A stretch of DNA of 64,000 bases from Sva-07 sp942492715 (lineage in GTDB: Bacteria; Actinomycetota; Acidimicrobiia; Acidimicrobiales; Ilumatobacteraceae), in assembly GCA_942492715.1 (NCBI GenBank), contig CALOFW010000012.1, positions 434,001-498,000 of the forward strand. Direction: 5' to 3'. How positions within the stretch are numbered: position 1 is the stretch's first letter; every line of letters begins with the position of its first letter. Under the pieces are notes generated by a model. It did not search any database and was not told the origin of the DNA. It saw only the letters and a program-made list of their open reading frames with translations. The position numbers and the translations under genes were made by a program. Positions 45,604 through 55,059 of the stretch are shown piece after piece.

Positions 45604-46047
45604 ATGGCGAGTTCGAACTTCCGTGCCGGCGTCGTCGCCCTGGTCACGAACTCGCAGGGCCAGGTGTTGGCGTTCGAGCGCAGCGACGTCCCCGGCGCGT
45701 GGCAGCTGCCGCAGGGCGGCATCGACGTGGGGGAGGAGCCGGGCGCCGCCGCCTGGCGGGAGTTGGGTGAGGAGACCGGGCTGGGGCCCGACGACGTCGA
45801 CCTGATCGACGAGCACCCGGACTGGGTGGTGTACGAGTTCCCCGACCAGATCCGCAGCGCCGGCAAACGACTCGGCCAGGCACAACGCTGGTACCTCTTC
45901 CGCGCCCGGTCCGACGACGTGAGCCCGACCCCCGACGAGGTCGAGTTCGTCGCCTGGAAGTGGGTCGAGCCGTCGTGGCTGCTCGACCACGTCGTCGAGT
46001 TCCGCCTGGCGGCGTACCGGACCGTGATCCCGCGGCTGCTGCCGTGA
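45604..46047 (+). CDS. Nudix hydrolase, RppH-like
   Basis: 147 residues. The Nudix box runs from GGIDVGEEPG through RELGEETGL and fits GX5EX7REUXEEXGU exactly. FRAGVVALV and WQLPQGG at the start resemble RNA pyrophosphohydrolase and dinucleoside polyphosphate hydrolases. TACCCT (45591-45596) ends 7 bases before ATG 45604, so the mRNA is likely leaderless. The stop overlaps rarA in GTGA. Confidence 0.9.
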   Translation: MASSNFRAGVVALVTNSQGQVLAFERSDVPGAWQLPQGGIDVGEEPGAAAWRELGEETGLGPDDVDLIDEHPDWVVYEFPDQIRSAGKRLGQAQRWYLFRARSDDVSPTPDEVEFVAWKWVEPSWLLDHVVEFRLAAYRTVIPRLLP

Positions 46048-47345
46048 CCGACGACCTCTTCGCCGTCGCCGCCGAGGAGCAGCGCCGCTCCCGCGCCCCG
46101 TTGGCCGCTCGGCTCCGCCCGCGTACGATCGACGACGTCGTCGGCCAGGACCATCTCGTCGGTCCGGGCAGGCCGCTGCGACGGCTCGTCGAGACCGATC
46201 GGCTGACCTCGGCGCTGCTGTGGGGTCCGCCGGGCACCGGCAAGACGACCCTCGCCCTCGCCGTGGCGGGGAGCACCGACCGTGCGTTCGAGCAACTGTC
46301 CGCGGTGTCGGCGGGTGTCAAGGACGTCCGTGAGACGATCGAGCGGGCGCGGCAACGGCTCGGCGAGCGCGGGCAGGGAACGATCCTGTTCCTCGACGAG
46401 ATCCACCGGTTCTCCAAGTCCCAACAGGATGCGCTGCTGCCCGCAGTGGAGGACGGCACGCTGACGCTGATCGGTGCGACCACGGAGAACCCGTTCTTCG
46501 AGGTGAATGCACCGCTTCGGAGCCGCTCCACGCTCTTCCGGCTCGAACCGCTCGACCGCATCGCCATCGAGACCCTCGTACGTCGGGGCCTCGAGGCCGA
46601 GGGAGCGTCGGCCGATGACGACGCGCTTGCTCTGCTGGTCGACCGCGCCGGCGGCGACGGGCGCCAGGTCCTGACCGCGCTCGAGGTGTCGTGTGCGCTG
46701 TCCGGCTACGGACGTGTCGAGTTGGCACACGTCGAGGCCGCGCTGGGCACCACGGCGCTGCGCTACGGGCGCGACGACCACTACGACGTCGTGAGCGCGT
46801 TCATCAAGTCGATGCGCGGATCCGACCCGGACGCGGCGATCTACTGGCTCGCCCGCATGCTCGAAGCCGGTGAGGACGCCAGGTTCATCGCTCGACGGAT
46901 GGTGATCTTCGCCTCGGAGGACGTGGGACTCGCCGACGCCGGCGCACTCCAGGTCGCCGTCGCCGCCGCGCATGCGCTCGAGCACGTCGGCTTGCCCGAG
47001 GCGCAACTGAACCTGGCCGAAGCGGCGATCTACCTCGCAACCGCGCCCAAGAGCAATCGTGCGGCTCTCGCGATCTGGAACGCCCGCAGCGACGTGCGCG
47101 ACGGCGCGGTCGGTGAAGTGCCGGCGCACCTGCGCGACTCGCACTACCAGGGTGCCGCGTCGCTCGGCCACGGAACCGGGTACGAGTATCCTCACGACCA
47201 TGCCTCCGGGACGGTCACCCAGCAGTACCTGCCCGACGAACTCGTCGGCCGACGCTGGTACGAACCGTCGCAGCTCGGCGACGAACGCCTGCTCCGCGAT
47301 CGCAGCACCGACCCAGCCGAACAGCCCGGGAGCGACATGTCATGA
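46044..47345 (+). CDS. rarA: RarA/MgsA AAA+ ATPase
   Basis: 433 residues. Replication-associated recombination protein acting at stalled forks. Walker A GPPGTGKTTLA, Walker B ILFLDEIHRFSK, sensor ATTENPFFEVN and the C-terminal tetramerisation region (RMVIFASEDVGLADAGAL, YLATAPKSNRA) are all present. GTG 46044 overlaps the Nudix stop, and its own stop overlaps the next ATG. Confidence 0.94.
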   Translation: MTDDLFAVAAEEQRRSRAPLAARLRPRTIDDVVGQDHLVGPGRPLRRLVETDRLTSALLWGPPGTGKTTLALAVAGSTDRAFEQLSAVSAGVKDVRETIERARQRLGERGQGTILFLDEIHRFSKSQQDALLPAVEDGTLTLIGATTENPFFEVNAPLRSRSTLFRLEPLDRIAIETLVRRGLEAEGASADDDALALLVDRAGGDGRQVLTALEVSCALSGYGRVELAHVEAALGTTALRYGRDDHYDVVSAFIKSMRGSDPDAAIYWLARMLEAGEDARFIARRMVIFASEDVGLADAGALQVAVAAAHALEHVGLPEAQLNLAEAAIYLATAPKSNRAALAIWNARSDVRDGAVGEVPAHLRDSHYQGAASLGHGTGYEYPHDHASGTVTQQYLPDELVGRRWYEPSQLGDERLLRDRSTDPAEQPGSDMS

Positions 47346-47797
47346 CCGCCGGTGAACTCGTCCTCGTCGTGGCCGCCGTCCTGTGTTCGATCGGGTTCGC
47401 AGCCCTCGTCGTGGTGCTGATGCGGGTGCTCGACGCGCTGCGCGACGTCCGGCGCGAGCTCGACGACCTCCGCGCCGAGACCACCCCGCTGATCCAGGAG
47501 CTGCACGACACCACCGACGAGGCGCGAGCAACGGTCAACGAGGCTCGCGCCGACCTCGAACGATTCGACCGGGTGCTCGGATCGGCTGAAGCGATCGGTG
47601 ACGCCGTCGGCAGTACGGTGGCTCGCACGTCGTTCTCCGCGCCGATGATCAAGGCGGCGGGGCTGGCCCGTGGCACCTCCCGGACGATCGCTCGCCTCCG
47701 GGGAACGGCACGGACACCCGCGGTCGTACCGGTTGCGGTGGAAGCGATCGAAGCGGGCGAGGCAACGAACACCGACCGACGACGGAGACGAGCATGA
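47342..47797 (+). CDS. DUF948-type membrane protein
   Basis: 151 residues. One N-terminal membrane helix (LVLVVAAVLCSIGFAALVVV) is followed by a coiled coil (DVRRELDDLRAETTPLIQEL) and a basic tail. DUF948 proteins occur next to rarA in actinobacteria. ATGA overlaps on both sides tie it to rarA and the next gene. Function unknown. Confidence 0.83.
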   Translation: MTAGELVLVVAAVLCSIGFAALVVVLMRVLDALRDVRRELDDLRAETTPLIQELHDTTDEARATVNEARADLERFDRVLGSAEAIGDAVGSTVARTSFSAPMIKAAGLARGTSRTIARLRGTARTPAVVPVAVEAIEAGEATNTDRRRRRA

Positions 47798-48153
47798 TGA
47801 AGCGAGTGACCTGGTTCGCGGGCGGCGTGGTTGCCGGCGTGGCATCCGCCGGCTATGCCAAGAAGAAGGTCAAGGAGACCGCATCCCAGATCGCCCCGGC
47901 GCAGGTGGCTCGCTCGGCCGCCGACTCACTGCGAGCCAGATCCCGTGATGTGGTCGACGCGGTCCGTGAAGGCCGTCAGGTGATGAAACACACCGAGGAC
48001 GAGCTGCACGCCCGCCGCGAGGGACGCCTGGTGTCGCTCGAGGAGCATGTCGGCCCCGGCGATCGGGTGTACGTCGATGGCGTCCCGGTCGAGAGCGGAC
48101 GCGTGATCGTGATGCGCGAGCGCCAGGCCAAGGGGCGCAAGGCGCGGCGATGA
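47794..48153 (+). CDS. Small actinobacterial protein with N-terminal hydrophobic segment
   Basis: 119 residues. VTWFAGGVVAGVASAGYAKKK is a short membrane or YtxH-like segment, followed by charged helices and a C-terminal GPGDRVYVDGVPVESGRV. Homologues usually lie between the DUF948 gene and alaS; here alaS is absent and glcD follows in a four-base ATGA overlap. Function unknown. Confidence 0.75.
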   Translation: MMKRVTWFAGGVVAGVASAGYAKKKVKETASQIAPAQVARSAADSLRARSRDVVDAVREGRQVMKHTEDELHARREGRLVSLEEHVGPGDRVYVDGVPVESGRVIVMRERQAKGRKARR

Positions 48154-49616
48154 GCGTCGACACCGCCGCCCACACCGAGGTGGCGGCAGCTCCTGTCGAC
48201 GCGCGATTGATCGATCGCCTGCGCTCCGAGCTTCGGCCCGACCAGGTTCGAGACAGTGCCGCCGAGGTGAATCTGTATCGGCACGACGCGTCGAACCTCG
48301 AGGGTCACGCAGCCGTGGTGTGCTTCGCCGAATCGACCGCCGACGTGCGTGCGATCGTTGCCGCCGCCAACGAATTCGGGGTGCCGTTCGTGGCGCGTGG
48401 CTCGGGAACGGGGCTCGCGGGGGGAGCGGTTCCCACCGGTGGAGCGATCGTGCTGTCGACCACGAAGATGAACCGGATCCTGTCGGTCGATGCGGTCAAT
48501 CGGCAGGCGTGGGTCGAGCCCGGCGTGTTGAACCTCGATCTCTCGAAGCAGATCGCCCACCTCGGGGTGCATTTCGCGCCCGACCCCAGCAGTCAGCAGA
48601 CCTGCTCGATCGGTGGGAACGTGGCGAACAACTCGGGTGGTCCGCACTGCCTCGCCGACGGCGTCACGAGCGCCCACATCCACGCCGTCGAGGTGGTCCT
48701 ACCGGACGGGTCCGTCACCGTGCTCGGCGGCGAGCAGGCCGAGCCGGTCGGCTACGACCTCCGGGGAGCATTCGTCGGCAGTGAGGGCATGTTCGGCGTG
48801 GCGACGAAGGTGTGCGTCAAGCTGATGCAGAATCCGCCGGACGTCGCCACGATGCTGCTCGACTTCGCCGATGTCGCCGACGGCGCACAGCTGGTGAGCG
48901 ACATCATCGCCGATGGCATCGTGCCGGCCGCAGTGGAGATGATGGACCAACTCTGCCTGCAGGCGGTCGAGGAGTTCATCCATGCCGGGCTGCCCGTCGA
49001 CCAGGCAGCAGCGCTGTTGATCGAGGTGGTCGGGCTGCCCGCGGGTGTCGCCGCCCAGGTCGCACGCATCCGGGAGCTGGCGACGCAGCGCAACGTCGGC
49101 ACGGTTCGTGTGGCCGCCGACGACGCAGAGCGGGCGCTGCTCTGGAAGGGGCGCAAGTCGGCCTTCGGCGCGATCGCACGGATCAAGCCGAACTACTACC
49201 TGCACGACACGGTCGTGCCGAGACACAAGCTCCCCGAGGTGCTCGAACAGGTCTACGAGATCGCCGCACGCCACGAGCTGCTGGTGCTCAACGTGTTCCA
49301 CGCCGGCGACGGCAACCTGCATCCACTCCTCGTGTACGACGTCCGCGAGCCCGGGGTGGTCGAGCGGGTCCACGCGGCCGGTGACGAGATCGTACGGGTG
49401 TCGGTCGCCGCCGGGGGCGTCTTGAGCGGGGAGCACGGCATCGGGCTCGAGAAGCGCGACCTGATGCCGCTGATGTTCTCCGACGTCGATCTGGCCGCCC
49501 AGGCCGATCTCCGCCGAGCGTTCGACCCGGGGCTGCTGTCGAATCCCGACAAGGTCTTGCCGAGCCCGGCCGGCTGCGGTGACATCCACAGCGTGCCCGA
49601 CGGTGCGTGGGTGTGA
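48150..49616 (+). CDS. glcD: Glycolate oxidase subunit GlcD
   Basis: 488 residues, FAD-binding oxidase/dehydrogenase. FAD-binding motifs are RGSGTGLAGGAVPTGG and SSQQTCSIGGNVANNSGG; the C-terminal substrate domain has HAGDGNLHPLLVYD and SGEHGIGLEKRDL. With GlcE and GlcF it oxidises glycolate (or D-lactate) to glyoxylate. The stop lies in a run of GTG-rich repeats that continues to glcE. Confidence 0.93.
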   Translation: MSVDTAAHTEVAAAPVDARLIDRLRSELRPDQVRDSAAEVNLYRHDASNLEGHAAVVCFAESTADVRAIVAAANEFGVPFVARGSGTGLAGGAVPTGGAIVLSTTKMNRILSVDAVNRQAWVEPGVLNLDLSKQIAHLGVHFAPDPSSQQTCSIGGNVANNSGGPHCLADGVTSAHIHAVEVVLPDGSVTVLGGEQAEPVGYDLRGAFVGSEGMFGVATKVCVKLMQNPPDVATMLLDFADVADGAQLVSDIIADGIVPAAVEMMDQLCLQAVEEFIHAGLPVDQAAALLIEVVGLPAGVAAQVARIRELATQRNVGTVRVAADDAERALLWKGRKSAFGAIARIKPNYYLHDTVVPRHKLPEVLEQVYEIAARHELLVLNVFHAGDGNLHPLLVYDVREPGVVERVHAAGDEIVRVSVAAGGVLSGEHGIGLEKRDLMPLMFSDVDLAAQADLRRAFDPGLLSNPDKVLPSPAGCGDIHSVPDGAWV

Positions 49617-49659
49617 CGGGTGCGTGGGTGTGCGTGGGTGTGAGGGGCGCGTGGGTGTG
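49605..49659 (+). repeat. Four copies of GCGTGGGTGTG at the glcD-glcE junction
   Basis: Copies at 49605-49615, 49622-49632, 49632-49642 and 49649-49659 (spacing 17, 10, 17; a 27-base higher unit). The first includes the end of glcD and the last gives the likely glcE start. Every copy carries GTG codons, so slippage would change start choice or spacing. Confidence 0.8.
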
Positions 49660-50544
49660 AGCCTCGACGAGTCCGTCGCTGCCTTCGCCGACGACGTCGG
49701 CGCTGCCGGGCCGGCCACGATCACCGGGCTCGGCACCCGTGGTGGTCCGGTCGCCGACTGTCGAACGGTGCGTGCGCCGGCGGGAATCGACTGGATCCAG
49801 GCCGCCGAGATGACCGTCCGCTGCGGTGCGGGTACGCCGGTGGCCGAGCTCGATCGGGCGCTCGCCGAGTACGGCCAGTGTGTCGCGATTCCGGACTTCG
49901 GCACGGTCGGAGGGGCCTTGGCGGTGGGGCGAAGCGACCTGCGACGGCTCGCGTGGGGACCTGTGCGCGACACGGTCCTCCAGGTGAAGTACGTCTCGTC
50001 CCGGGGCGAGGTGGTGAAGGCCGGCGGGCCGACCGTGAAGAACGTCAGCGGGTTCGACCTCTGTCGACTGCTCGTCGGATCGTACGGCACGCTCGGGTTC
50101 CTGGCGGAGGTGATCCTGCGCACCCGACCGCGTCCGGTGCACGAGCAGTGGTTCACGAGCCGGCGGGACCCGTGGGGCCTCTTGGGCGAGCTGTACCGGC
50201 CGACCTCGGTGCTCTGGGACGGCTCGACGAGCTGGGTGCTGCTCGACGGGCATCCCGACGACGTCGCCGAGCAGGCCGCGGATGCGGACCTCGTGGCCGT
50301 CGACGCCGCGCCCGACCTGCCGCCGCACCGATGGTCGGTCCCGCCTGGCGAACTCACCACGTTCCGCGACGAACCACCGGGGACGTTCGTCGCCGAGATC
50401 GGTGTCGGCATCGTGCACCACTCGCGTCCCGCTCCGAAGGTACTGCCCGACGCGGAGACGATCGAGCTGCATCGCCGGATCCGGATGGAGTTCGACCCCA
50501 CCGGGCGCCTCAATCCCGGTCTCGACGTGCTCACCGGTCCCTGA
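49657..50544 (+). CDS. glcE: Glycolate oxidase subunit GlcE
   Basis: 295 residues from GTG 49657 (earlier in-frame GTGs exist in the repeat). FAD-binding region MTVRCGAGTPVAELDRALAE, GTVGGALAVG, and GGPTVKNVSGFDLCRLLVGS is typical of GlcE. The C-terminal domain is short, as in the family. The stop shares a base with the next ATG (TGATG). Confidence 0.9.
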   Translation: MSLDESVAAFADDVGAAGPATITGLGTRGGPVADCRTVRAPAGIDWIQAAEMTVRCGAGTPVAELDRALAEYGQCVAIPDFGTVGGALAVGRSDLRRLAWGPVRDTVLQVKYVSSRGEVVKAGGPTVKNVSGFDLCRLLVGSYGTLGFLAEVILRTRPRPVHEQWFTSRRDPWGLLGELYRPTSVLWDGSTSWVLLDGHPDDVAEQAADADLVAVDAAPDLPPHRWSVPPGELTTFRDEPPGTFVAEIGVGIVHHSRPAPKVLPDAETIELHRRIRMEFDPTGRLNPGLDVLTGP

Positions 50545-51440
50545 TGGCGACCGGGATCCGGGCCTACGTCGATCGGCCGATCGACGACGTGCCGGCGGCT
50601 GCGTCCGCTGCGCAGGTCGCGGCACGGCGCTGGGACCTCGAGGAGCCGGAGGTGCTCCGGGTTGGTATGAATGCGATCTTCCGTGCCGGCCCATGTGTCC
50701 TGCGTGTGAGCGCTCCCTCGGTTCCCGCAACCGCGTCGCTCGAGCTGATGTCGTTTCTCCACGACGCGGGCGTCTGCGTCCCGATCCCTGCTCGTTCCGA
50801 CGTGATCGTCGTCGGTCCACTCAGCGTCACGTGCTGGGAGCTGCTCGAGCCGGTCGACGTGCCGATCGACTGGAACTCGGTGGGCCGGATGGTCCGGATC
50901 GTTCACGGACTCGATCGTGCGGCGCTCCCCGGGTCGGTTCCGTTGCCGCCGCCGACGAGTCTCCCGTGGTGGGACTTCCCCAGCCTGCTCGACCTCGCTG
51001 GACCGGCGCTGGACGACGATGCCCGAGCCGGGATCGAATCGGCGATCGGACGTCACCGGGGCTGGCAGTCGATCGACGGGGCGGTGGTGTGCCACGGAGA
51101 CGTGCACCCGGGCAACGTGGTGATGACGGTCGAGGGGGCGACGCTGATCGACTGGGACCTGCTCTGTTGGGCACCACCGGGCTGGGACCATGCCCCGTTG
51201 CTGACGTGGGCGAGCCGGTGGGGTGGTGACGGCACCGAGTACCCGGCGTTTGCGGCCGGCTACGGTCGGTCGCTCGCCGATGATCCCTCGGCCGGGGCTT
51301 TCGCCGAACTGCGGTTGGTGGCTGCGACGTTGATGCGGTTGATCGCCGGGCTCCGGAATCCAGCCGCGATGCCCGAGGCGCAACGCCGTCTCGCCTACTG
51401 GCGCGGTGATCCCGATGCACCGCAGTGGACCGCGCAGTGA
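50544..51440 (+). CDS. APH-family phosphotransferase/kinase-like protein
   Basis: 298 residues. Brenner motif VCHGDVHPGNVV and metal motif LIDWDLLCWAPPGWD mark the aminoglycoside phosphotransferase/choline kinase superfamily. The N-lobe is short but has a Lys/Arg-poor glycine region, so activity is uncertain. Translationally coupled to glcE. Substrate unknown; a role in antibiotic resistance should not be assumed. Confidence 0.83.
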   Translation: MATGIRAYVDRPIDDVPAAASAAQVAARRWDLEEPEVLRVGMNAIFRAGPCVLRVSAPSVPATASLELMSFLHDAGVCVPIPARSDVIVVGPLSVTCWELLEPVDVPIDWNSVGRMVRIVHGLDRAALPGSVPLPPPTSLPWWDFPSLLDLAGPALDDDARAGIESAIGRHRGWQSIDGAVVCHGDVHPGNVVMTVEGATLIDWDLLCWAPPGWDHAPLLTWASRWGGDGTEYPAFAAGYGRSLADDPSAGAFAELRLVAATLMRLIAGLRNPAAMPEAQRRLAYWRGDPDAPQWTAQ

Positions 51441-51467
51441 GCGCCGACGCCGAGAGCCGCGGGCGCG

Positions 51468-52856
51468 TCAGAGGAACTTGCGGAGGATCTTCTGCTTGGT
51501 GCTCGTGTACGGCGGGTACATCAGCGACGGATCGGGGCGGGTGGGCTTGTCGAGCACCGGCTTGTGGTGCGTGAAGGTGTCGAAGCCCGCCTTGCCGTGA
51601 TAGGCGCCCATTCCGCTCGCTCCGACCCCGCCGAAGGGCAGATCGGGCACCGCGAGGTGCAGGACGGCGTGGTTCAGCGTGACGCCGCCGGCCGAGGTGT
51701 TCGCGACGACGTGGTCGAGCACGTCGTCGCTCTGGCTGAACGCGTAGAGCGCCAACGGCTTCTCGCGGTCGTTGACGAACCGGATCGCCTCGTCGACGTC
51801 GCCGACCGTGAGCACCGGCAGGATCGGCCCGAAGATCTCGTCGTCCATCACGGCCGCATCGGGCTTGACGCCGGCGAGCACCGTCGGAGCGAGATACCGG
51901 CTGTCGCGGTCGCCGTTGCCACCGATGACGGTGGCGTCGTAACCGCCGGCGTCGAGCAGCGTCGTCAACCGATCGTGGTGACGTTCGTTGACGATCCGTG
52001 CGTAGTCGGGTGACCGACGAGGGTCGGCGCCGTAGAACTTGGTGACCGCGTCGGCGAGCGCCGACACGAGCTGGTCCTCGATGCCCTCTTCGACCAGGAC
52101 GTAGTCCGGCGCGACGCAGGTCTGGCCGGCATTGAGGAACTTCGCCCAGGCGATGCGCGTGGCGGCGACCTTGACGTTGGCGTCGGCGGCGACGATCGCC
52201 GGGCTCTTGCCGCCGAGTTCGAGCGTCACCGGGGTGAGGTGTTCGGCGGCCGCCCGCATCACGACTCGGCCGACCTTGCCGTTGCCGGTGTAGAAGATGT
52301 GGTCGAAGCGCTGCTCGAGCAGCGCCGTGGTCTCCTCGACCGCTCCGGTCACGACCGCAACCGTGTTCGCGTCGAAGTACATCGGCACCAGCTCCTCGAT
52401 CAGAGCCGCGACCGTCGGGGTGACCTCGGATGGCTTGAGCACTGCGGTGTTGCCGGCGGCGAGGGCCGGAACCAGTGGCGCGAACAGCAGCTGGACCGGG
52501 TAGTTCCACGGGGCGATGATGCAGACCGTGCCGAGCGGCTCGGGGCGGAGCTCTGCGGTGCCGGGCTTGAACGTCAACGGCACCTTGACCTTCCCCGGCT
52601 TCGTCCAGGCGTCGAGGTGCTTGAGCGTGTGGTCGATCTCGTTGATCGTGAACGCGATCTCCGTCGTGTACGCCTCGATGCGGGGTTTGCCCACGTCGGC
52701 GACCAGCGCGTCGATCAGACGGTCCTCCTGCTCGACGAAGAGCGTCCGGAGGCGGCGGAGCTGCGCGGCGCGCTGCTCGTTGTCACGCAACACGCCGGAG
52801 CGGAAGCCCTCGTGGAGCTCGCGAACGATGTCAGGAATGCGATCGGCGGCGGTCAT
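51468..52856 (-). CDS. Aldehyde dehydrogenase, class 3 type
   Basis: 462 residues. Catalytic Cys in NAGQTCVAPDYVL, Glu in TLELGGKSPAIV, and PWNYPVQLLFAPLVPALAAG are present. The length and the C-terminal YPPYTSTKQKILRKFL resemble fatty/coniferyl aldehyde dehydrogenases. ATG 52856 with TAGTCT (52863-52868, minus strand) 6 bases upstream, so leaderless. It may oxidise medium- or long-chain aldehydes. Confidence 0.93.
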   Translation of the reverse strand: MTAADRIPDIVRELHEGFRSGVLRDNEQRAAQLRRLRTLFVEQEDRLIDALVADVGKPRIEAYTTEIAFTINEIDHTLKHLDAWTKPGKVKVPLTFKPGTAELRPEPLGTVCIIAPWNYPVQLLFAPLVPALAAGNTAVLKPSEVTPTVAALIEELVPMYFDANTVAVVTGAVEETTALLEQRFDHIFYTGNGKVGRVVMRAAAEHLTPVTLELGGKSPAIVAADANVKVAATRIAWAKFLNAGQTCVAPDYVLVEEGIEDQLVSALADAVTKFYGADPRRSPDYARIVNERHHDRLTTLLDAGGYDATVIGGNGDRDSRYLAPTVLAGVKPDAAVMDDEIFGPILPVLTVGDVDEAIRFVNDREKPLALYAFSQSDDVLDHVVANTSAGGVTLNHAVLHLAVPDLPFGGVGASGMGAYHGKAGFDTFTHHKPVLDKPTRPDPSLMYPPYTSTKQKILRKFL

Positions 52857-52904
52857 CTCCCCAGACTAGGTCGTGCATCCGGTGTCAGACCCCGGACGTA
52901 CCAC

Positions 52905-53723
52905 CTAGCGGGGTTGGTCGGTCGGGCAGTAGTAGCAGGTGCGGTTGGCGATCTCGATCCGCCGGATCTCGTCGCCGCACCGCAGGCATCGATCGCGTTT
53001 GTAGGCGTAGGTCGCTTCTCGGCGGGGGATCCGCCGGCTCCCGGTGATGCCGAGTTCGCTCCGGCTGACGGTGACGATGCGGCCGTCCTTCACGCCTTGG
53101 CGCAGCATCCCCTGCACGGTTGCCCAGAGTGCCTCGAGCTCGGCCGGGTCGCAGTCGGTGCCGGGCCGGAGCGGATGGATGCCGGTGACGAACAGTGCCT
53201 CGGCTCGATAGACGTTGCCGACGCCGGCCACCACCGACTGGTCCATCAGCAGGTCGCCGATGCCGCGGGAGCTGCGGGTGATCTTCTCGATCATCTCGTC
53301 GGGCTTCGAGCCACGGCGGATCGGGTCCGGTCCGAGACGGGCCAGGATCTCCTTGCGGACCGACGGTGGGTCGATCGAGCACGCCGTCGGGCCGCTCAGG
53401 TCGACCGTGACGTAGTGGTCGTGGTCCCTGTTCGGTTCGACCTGGAGTCGCATGCGCACCTGCCCGATGGGGTCGGGGGAGTCGTCGGTGCGTTGCACCC
53501 GGTACTTGCCGAACAGGCCGAGGTGCACGTGGCCGACCTCGCCGGTCGACCATCGGTAGAACAGGTGCTTGCCGTACGGCTCGATGCGCTCGAGCACTGC
53601 GCCATCCACCCGTTCGGCGTCGGCATCGAAGCGGCCCTGTGGACTGGAGACACGAACCGGGTGGCCGACGAGCAGTTCGGCGTGGTCGCGGGCGATGCGG
53701 TGGATGGTGTGGCCCTCGGGCAT
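52905..53723 (-). CDS. nei: Endonuclease VIII-like DNA glycosylase (Fpg/Nei)
   Basis: 272 residues. The N-terminus PEGHTIHR supplies the catalytic Pro and Glu; QSVVAGVGNVYRAEALF is the H2TH region; the C-terminal zinc finger is RCLRCGDEIRR and RTCYYCPTDQ. Removes oxidised bases and cuts at AP sites. TACCGT (53732-53737, minus strand) ends 8 bases before ATG 53723. It separates glcDE from glcF. Confidence 0.93.
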   Translation of the reverse strand: MPEGHTIHRIARDHAELLVGHPVRVSSPQGRFDADAERVDGAVLERIEPYGKHLFYRWSTGEVGHVHLGLFGKYRVQRTDDSPDPIGQVRMRLQVEPNRDHDHYVTVDLSGPTACSIDPPSVRKEILARLGPDPIRRGSKPDEMIEKITRSSRGIGDLLMDQSVVAGVGNVYRAEALFVTGIHPLRPGTDCDPAELEALWATVQGMLRQGVKDGRIVTVSRSELGITGSRRIPRREATYAYKRDRCLRCGDEIRRIEIANRTCYYCPTDQPR

Positions 53724-53853
53724 GCGCAGCGACGGTATTGCCTCCGGTGAGCGATCGCGCCGTCCGGCTGCGGTCGCGCGGCGAACGGTTCGGCCGCCTT
53801 CGTGGCCGTTGCGTGGCCTCTGGTGCAGCCACCGGACCTACGATGGCCCGCGG

Positions 53854-55059
53854 ATGAGCACGACGACGGGTTCCCAACGTGCCGGTGCGTCGGTGCTCGG
53901 GCTCGACTCCGAGCTGGCGGCCACCTGTGTGAGCTGCGGGCTCTGTCTGCCGCATTGCCCGACGTTCCGGGTGACGGGCGAGGAGCGGTACTCGCCTCGC
54001 GGCCGCATCGATGCCATGCGGGCTGTGGAGCGCGGCGAGCTCCCGATCGACGACGAGTTCGTCGACTTCGTCGAGACCTGCGTGCAGTGCCGGGGCTGCG
54101 AGACGGCGTGCCCGAGTGGGGTGCAGTTCGGGGCGCTGATGGAACAGACACGAACGACACTCGCCGAGCAGGCTCGGATGACTCCCTGGTGGCAGCGGCT
54201 GGGTCTGCGACTGCTGCCACGGCACCGGGTCCTGCTCGCGGGGTCGACGGCCATCGCCGTGGCACAACGGTTCCGGGTCGTTCCGAAGCGACTCGGGATC
54301 CCGCACCTCGCACTCCGACGGCCCCCGAAGGTCGAGACGACCGGCGACGACGTGTGGCTCTTCACCGGGTGCGTGATGGACGCCTGGCAGCGCGACACCC
54401 ATCGCAACACGGCGGCGCTGATCGCGCTCGCGGGCGCCACGCACGCAGTGCCCGAATCCGGGGGAGGCTGCTGCGGTGCGCTGCACGCACACGCTGGGCT
54501 CCATTCGGACGCAGCAACACTGGCCGAGCGGGTGATGGCGTCGATGCCCGGCAACGCACCGATCCTCGTGAACTCCGCCGGTTGCGGCGCAGCGATGAAG
54601 GAGTACGGCCGGCTGCTCGACACCGAGGAGTCCCATCGGTTCAGCGCTCGTGTACTCGACATCTCCGAATGGCTCGCCGGCCGGATCGCCGACCTGCCCG
54701 ATCCGGCCGTGCCGCGCCGGACGATCATCGTGCAGGACCCGTGCCATCTGCGTCACGTCCAACGAGCACATGAACCGGTCCGAACGCTGATCGGACATGT
54801 CGCCGAGGTGGTCGAGCTCGACGACGACGGTCTGTGTTGTGGAGCCGGTGGCGCCTATTCGGCGTTGCAGCCGTCGCTCGCCGGCGAGATCCGCGAGCGG
54901 AAGGTCGCGTCGATCAGGCGTGCGACCGAGCGATCGGATGCCGTCGCCGTCGCGAGCGCGAACCCCGGCTGCTCGATGCATCTCGGAGCGGTGCTCGATC
55001 TGCCGGTGAGGCATCCGGTCGATCTCGTGGCCGAAGCGCTCGGCGTGGATGGTCGGTGA
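53854..55059 (+). CDS. glcF: Glycolate oxidase iron-sulfur subunit GlcF
   Basis: 401 residues. Two 4Fe-4S motifs CVSCGLCLPHCP and CVQCRGCETACP lie in the first 100 residues. Two CCG domains follow (SGGGCCGALHAHAG; QDPCHLRHVQRAH with LCCGAGGAY). It passes electrons from GlcDE to the quinone pool. TACGAT (53839-53844) ends 9 bases before ATG 53854. About 3.3 kb from glcE, with a gene pair of opposite strand between. Confidence 0.92.
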   Translation: MSTTTGSQRAGASVLGLDSELAATCVSCGLCLPHCPTFRVTGEERYSPRGRIDAMRAVERGELPIDDEFVDFVETCVQCRGCETACPSGVQFGALMEQTRTTLAEQARMTPWWQRLGLRLLPRHRVLLAGSTAIAVAQRFRVVPKRLGIPHLALRRPPKVETTGDDVWLFTGCVMDAWQRDTHRNTAALIALAGATHAVPESGGGCCGALHAHAGLHSDAATLAERVMASMPGNAPILVNSAGCGAAMKEYGRLLDTEESHRFSARVLDISEWLAGRIADLPDPAVPRRTIIVQDPCHLRHVQRAHEPVRTLIGHVAEVVELDDDGLCCGAGGAYSALQPSLAGEIRERKVASIRRATERSDAVAVASANPGCSMHLGAVLDLPVRHPVDLVAEALGVDGR

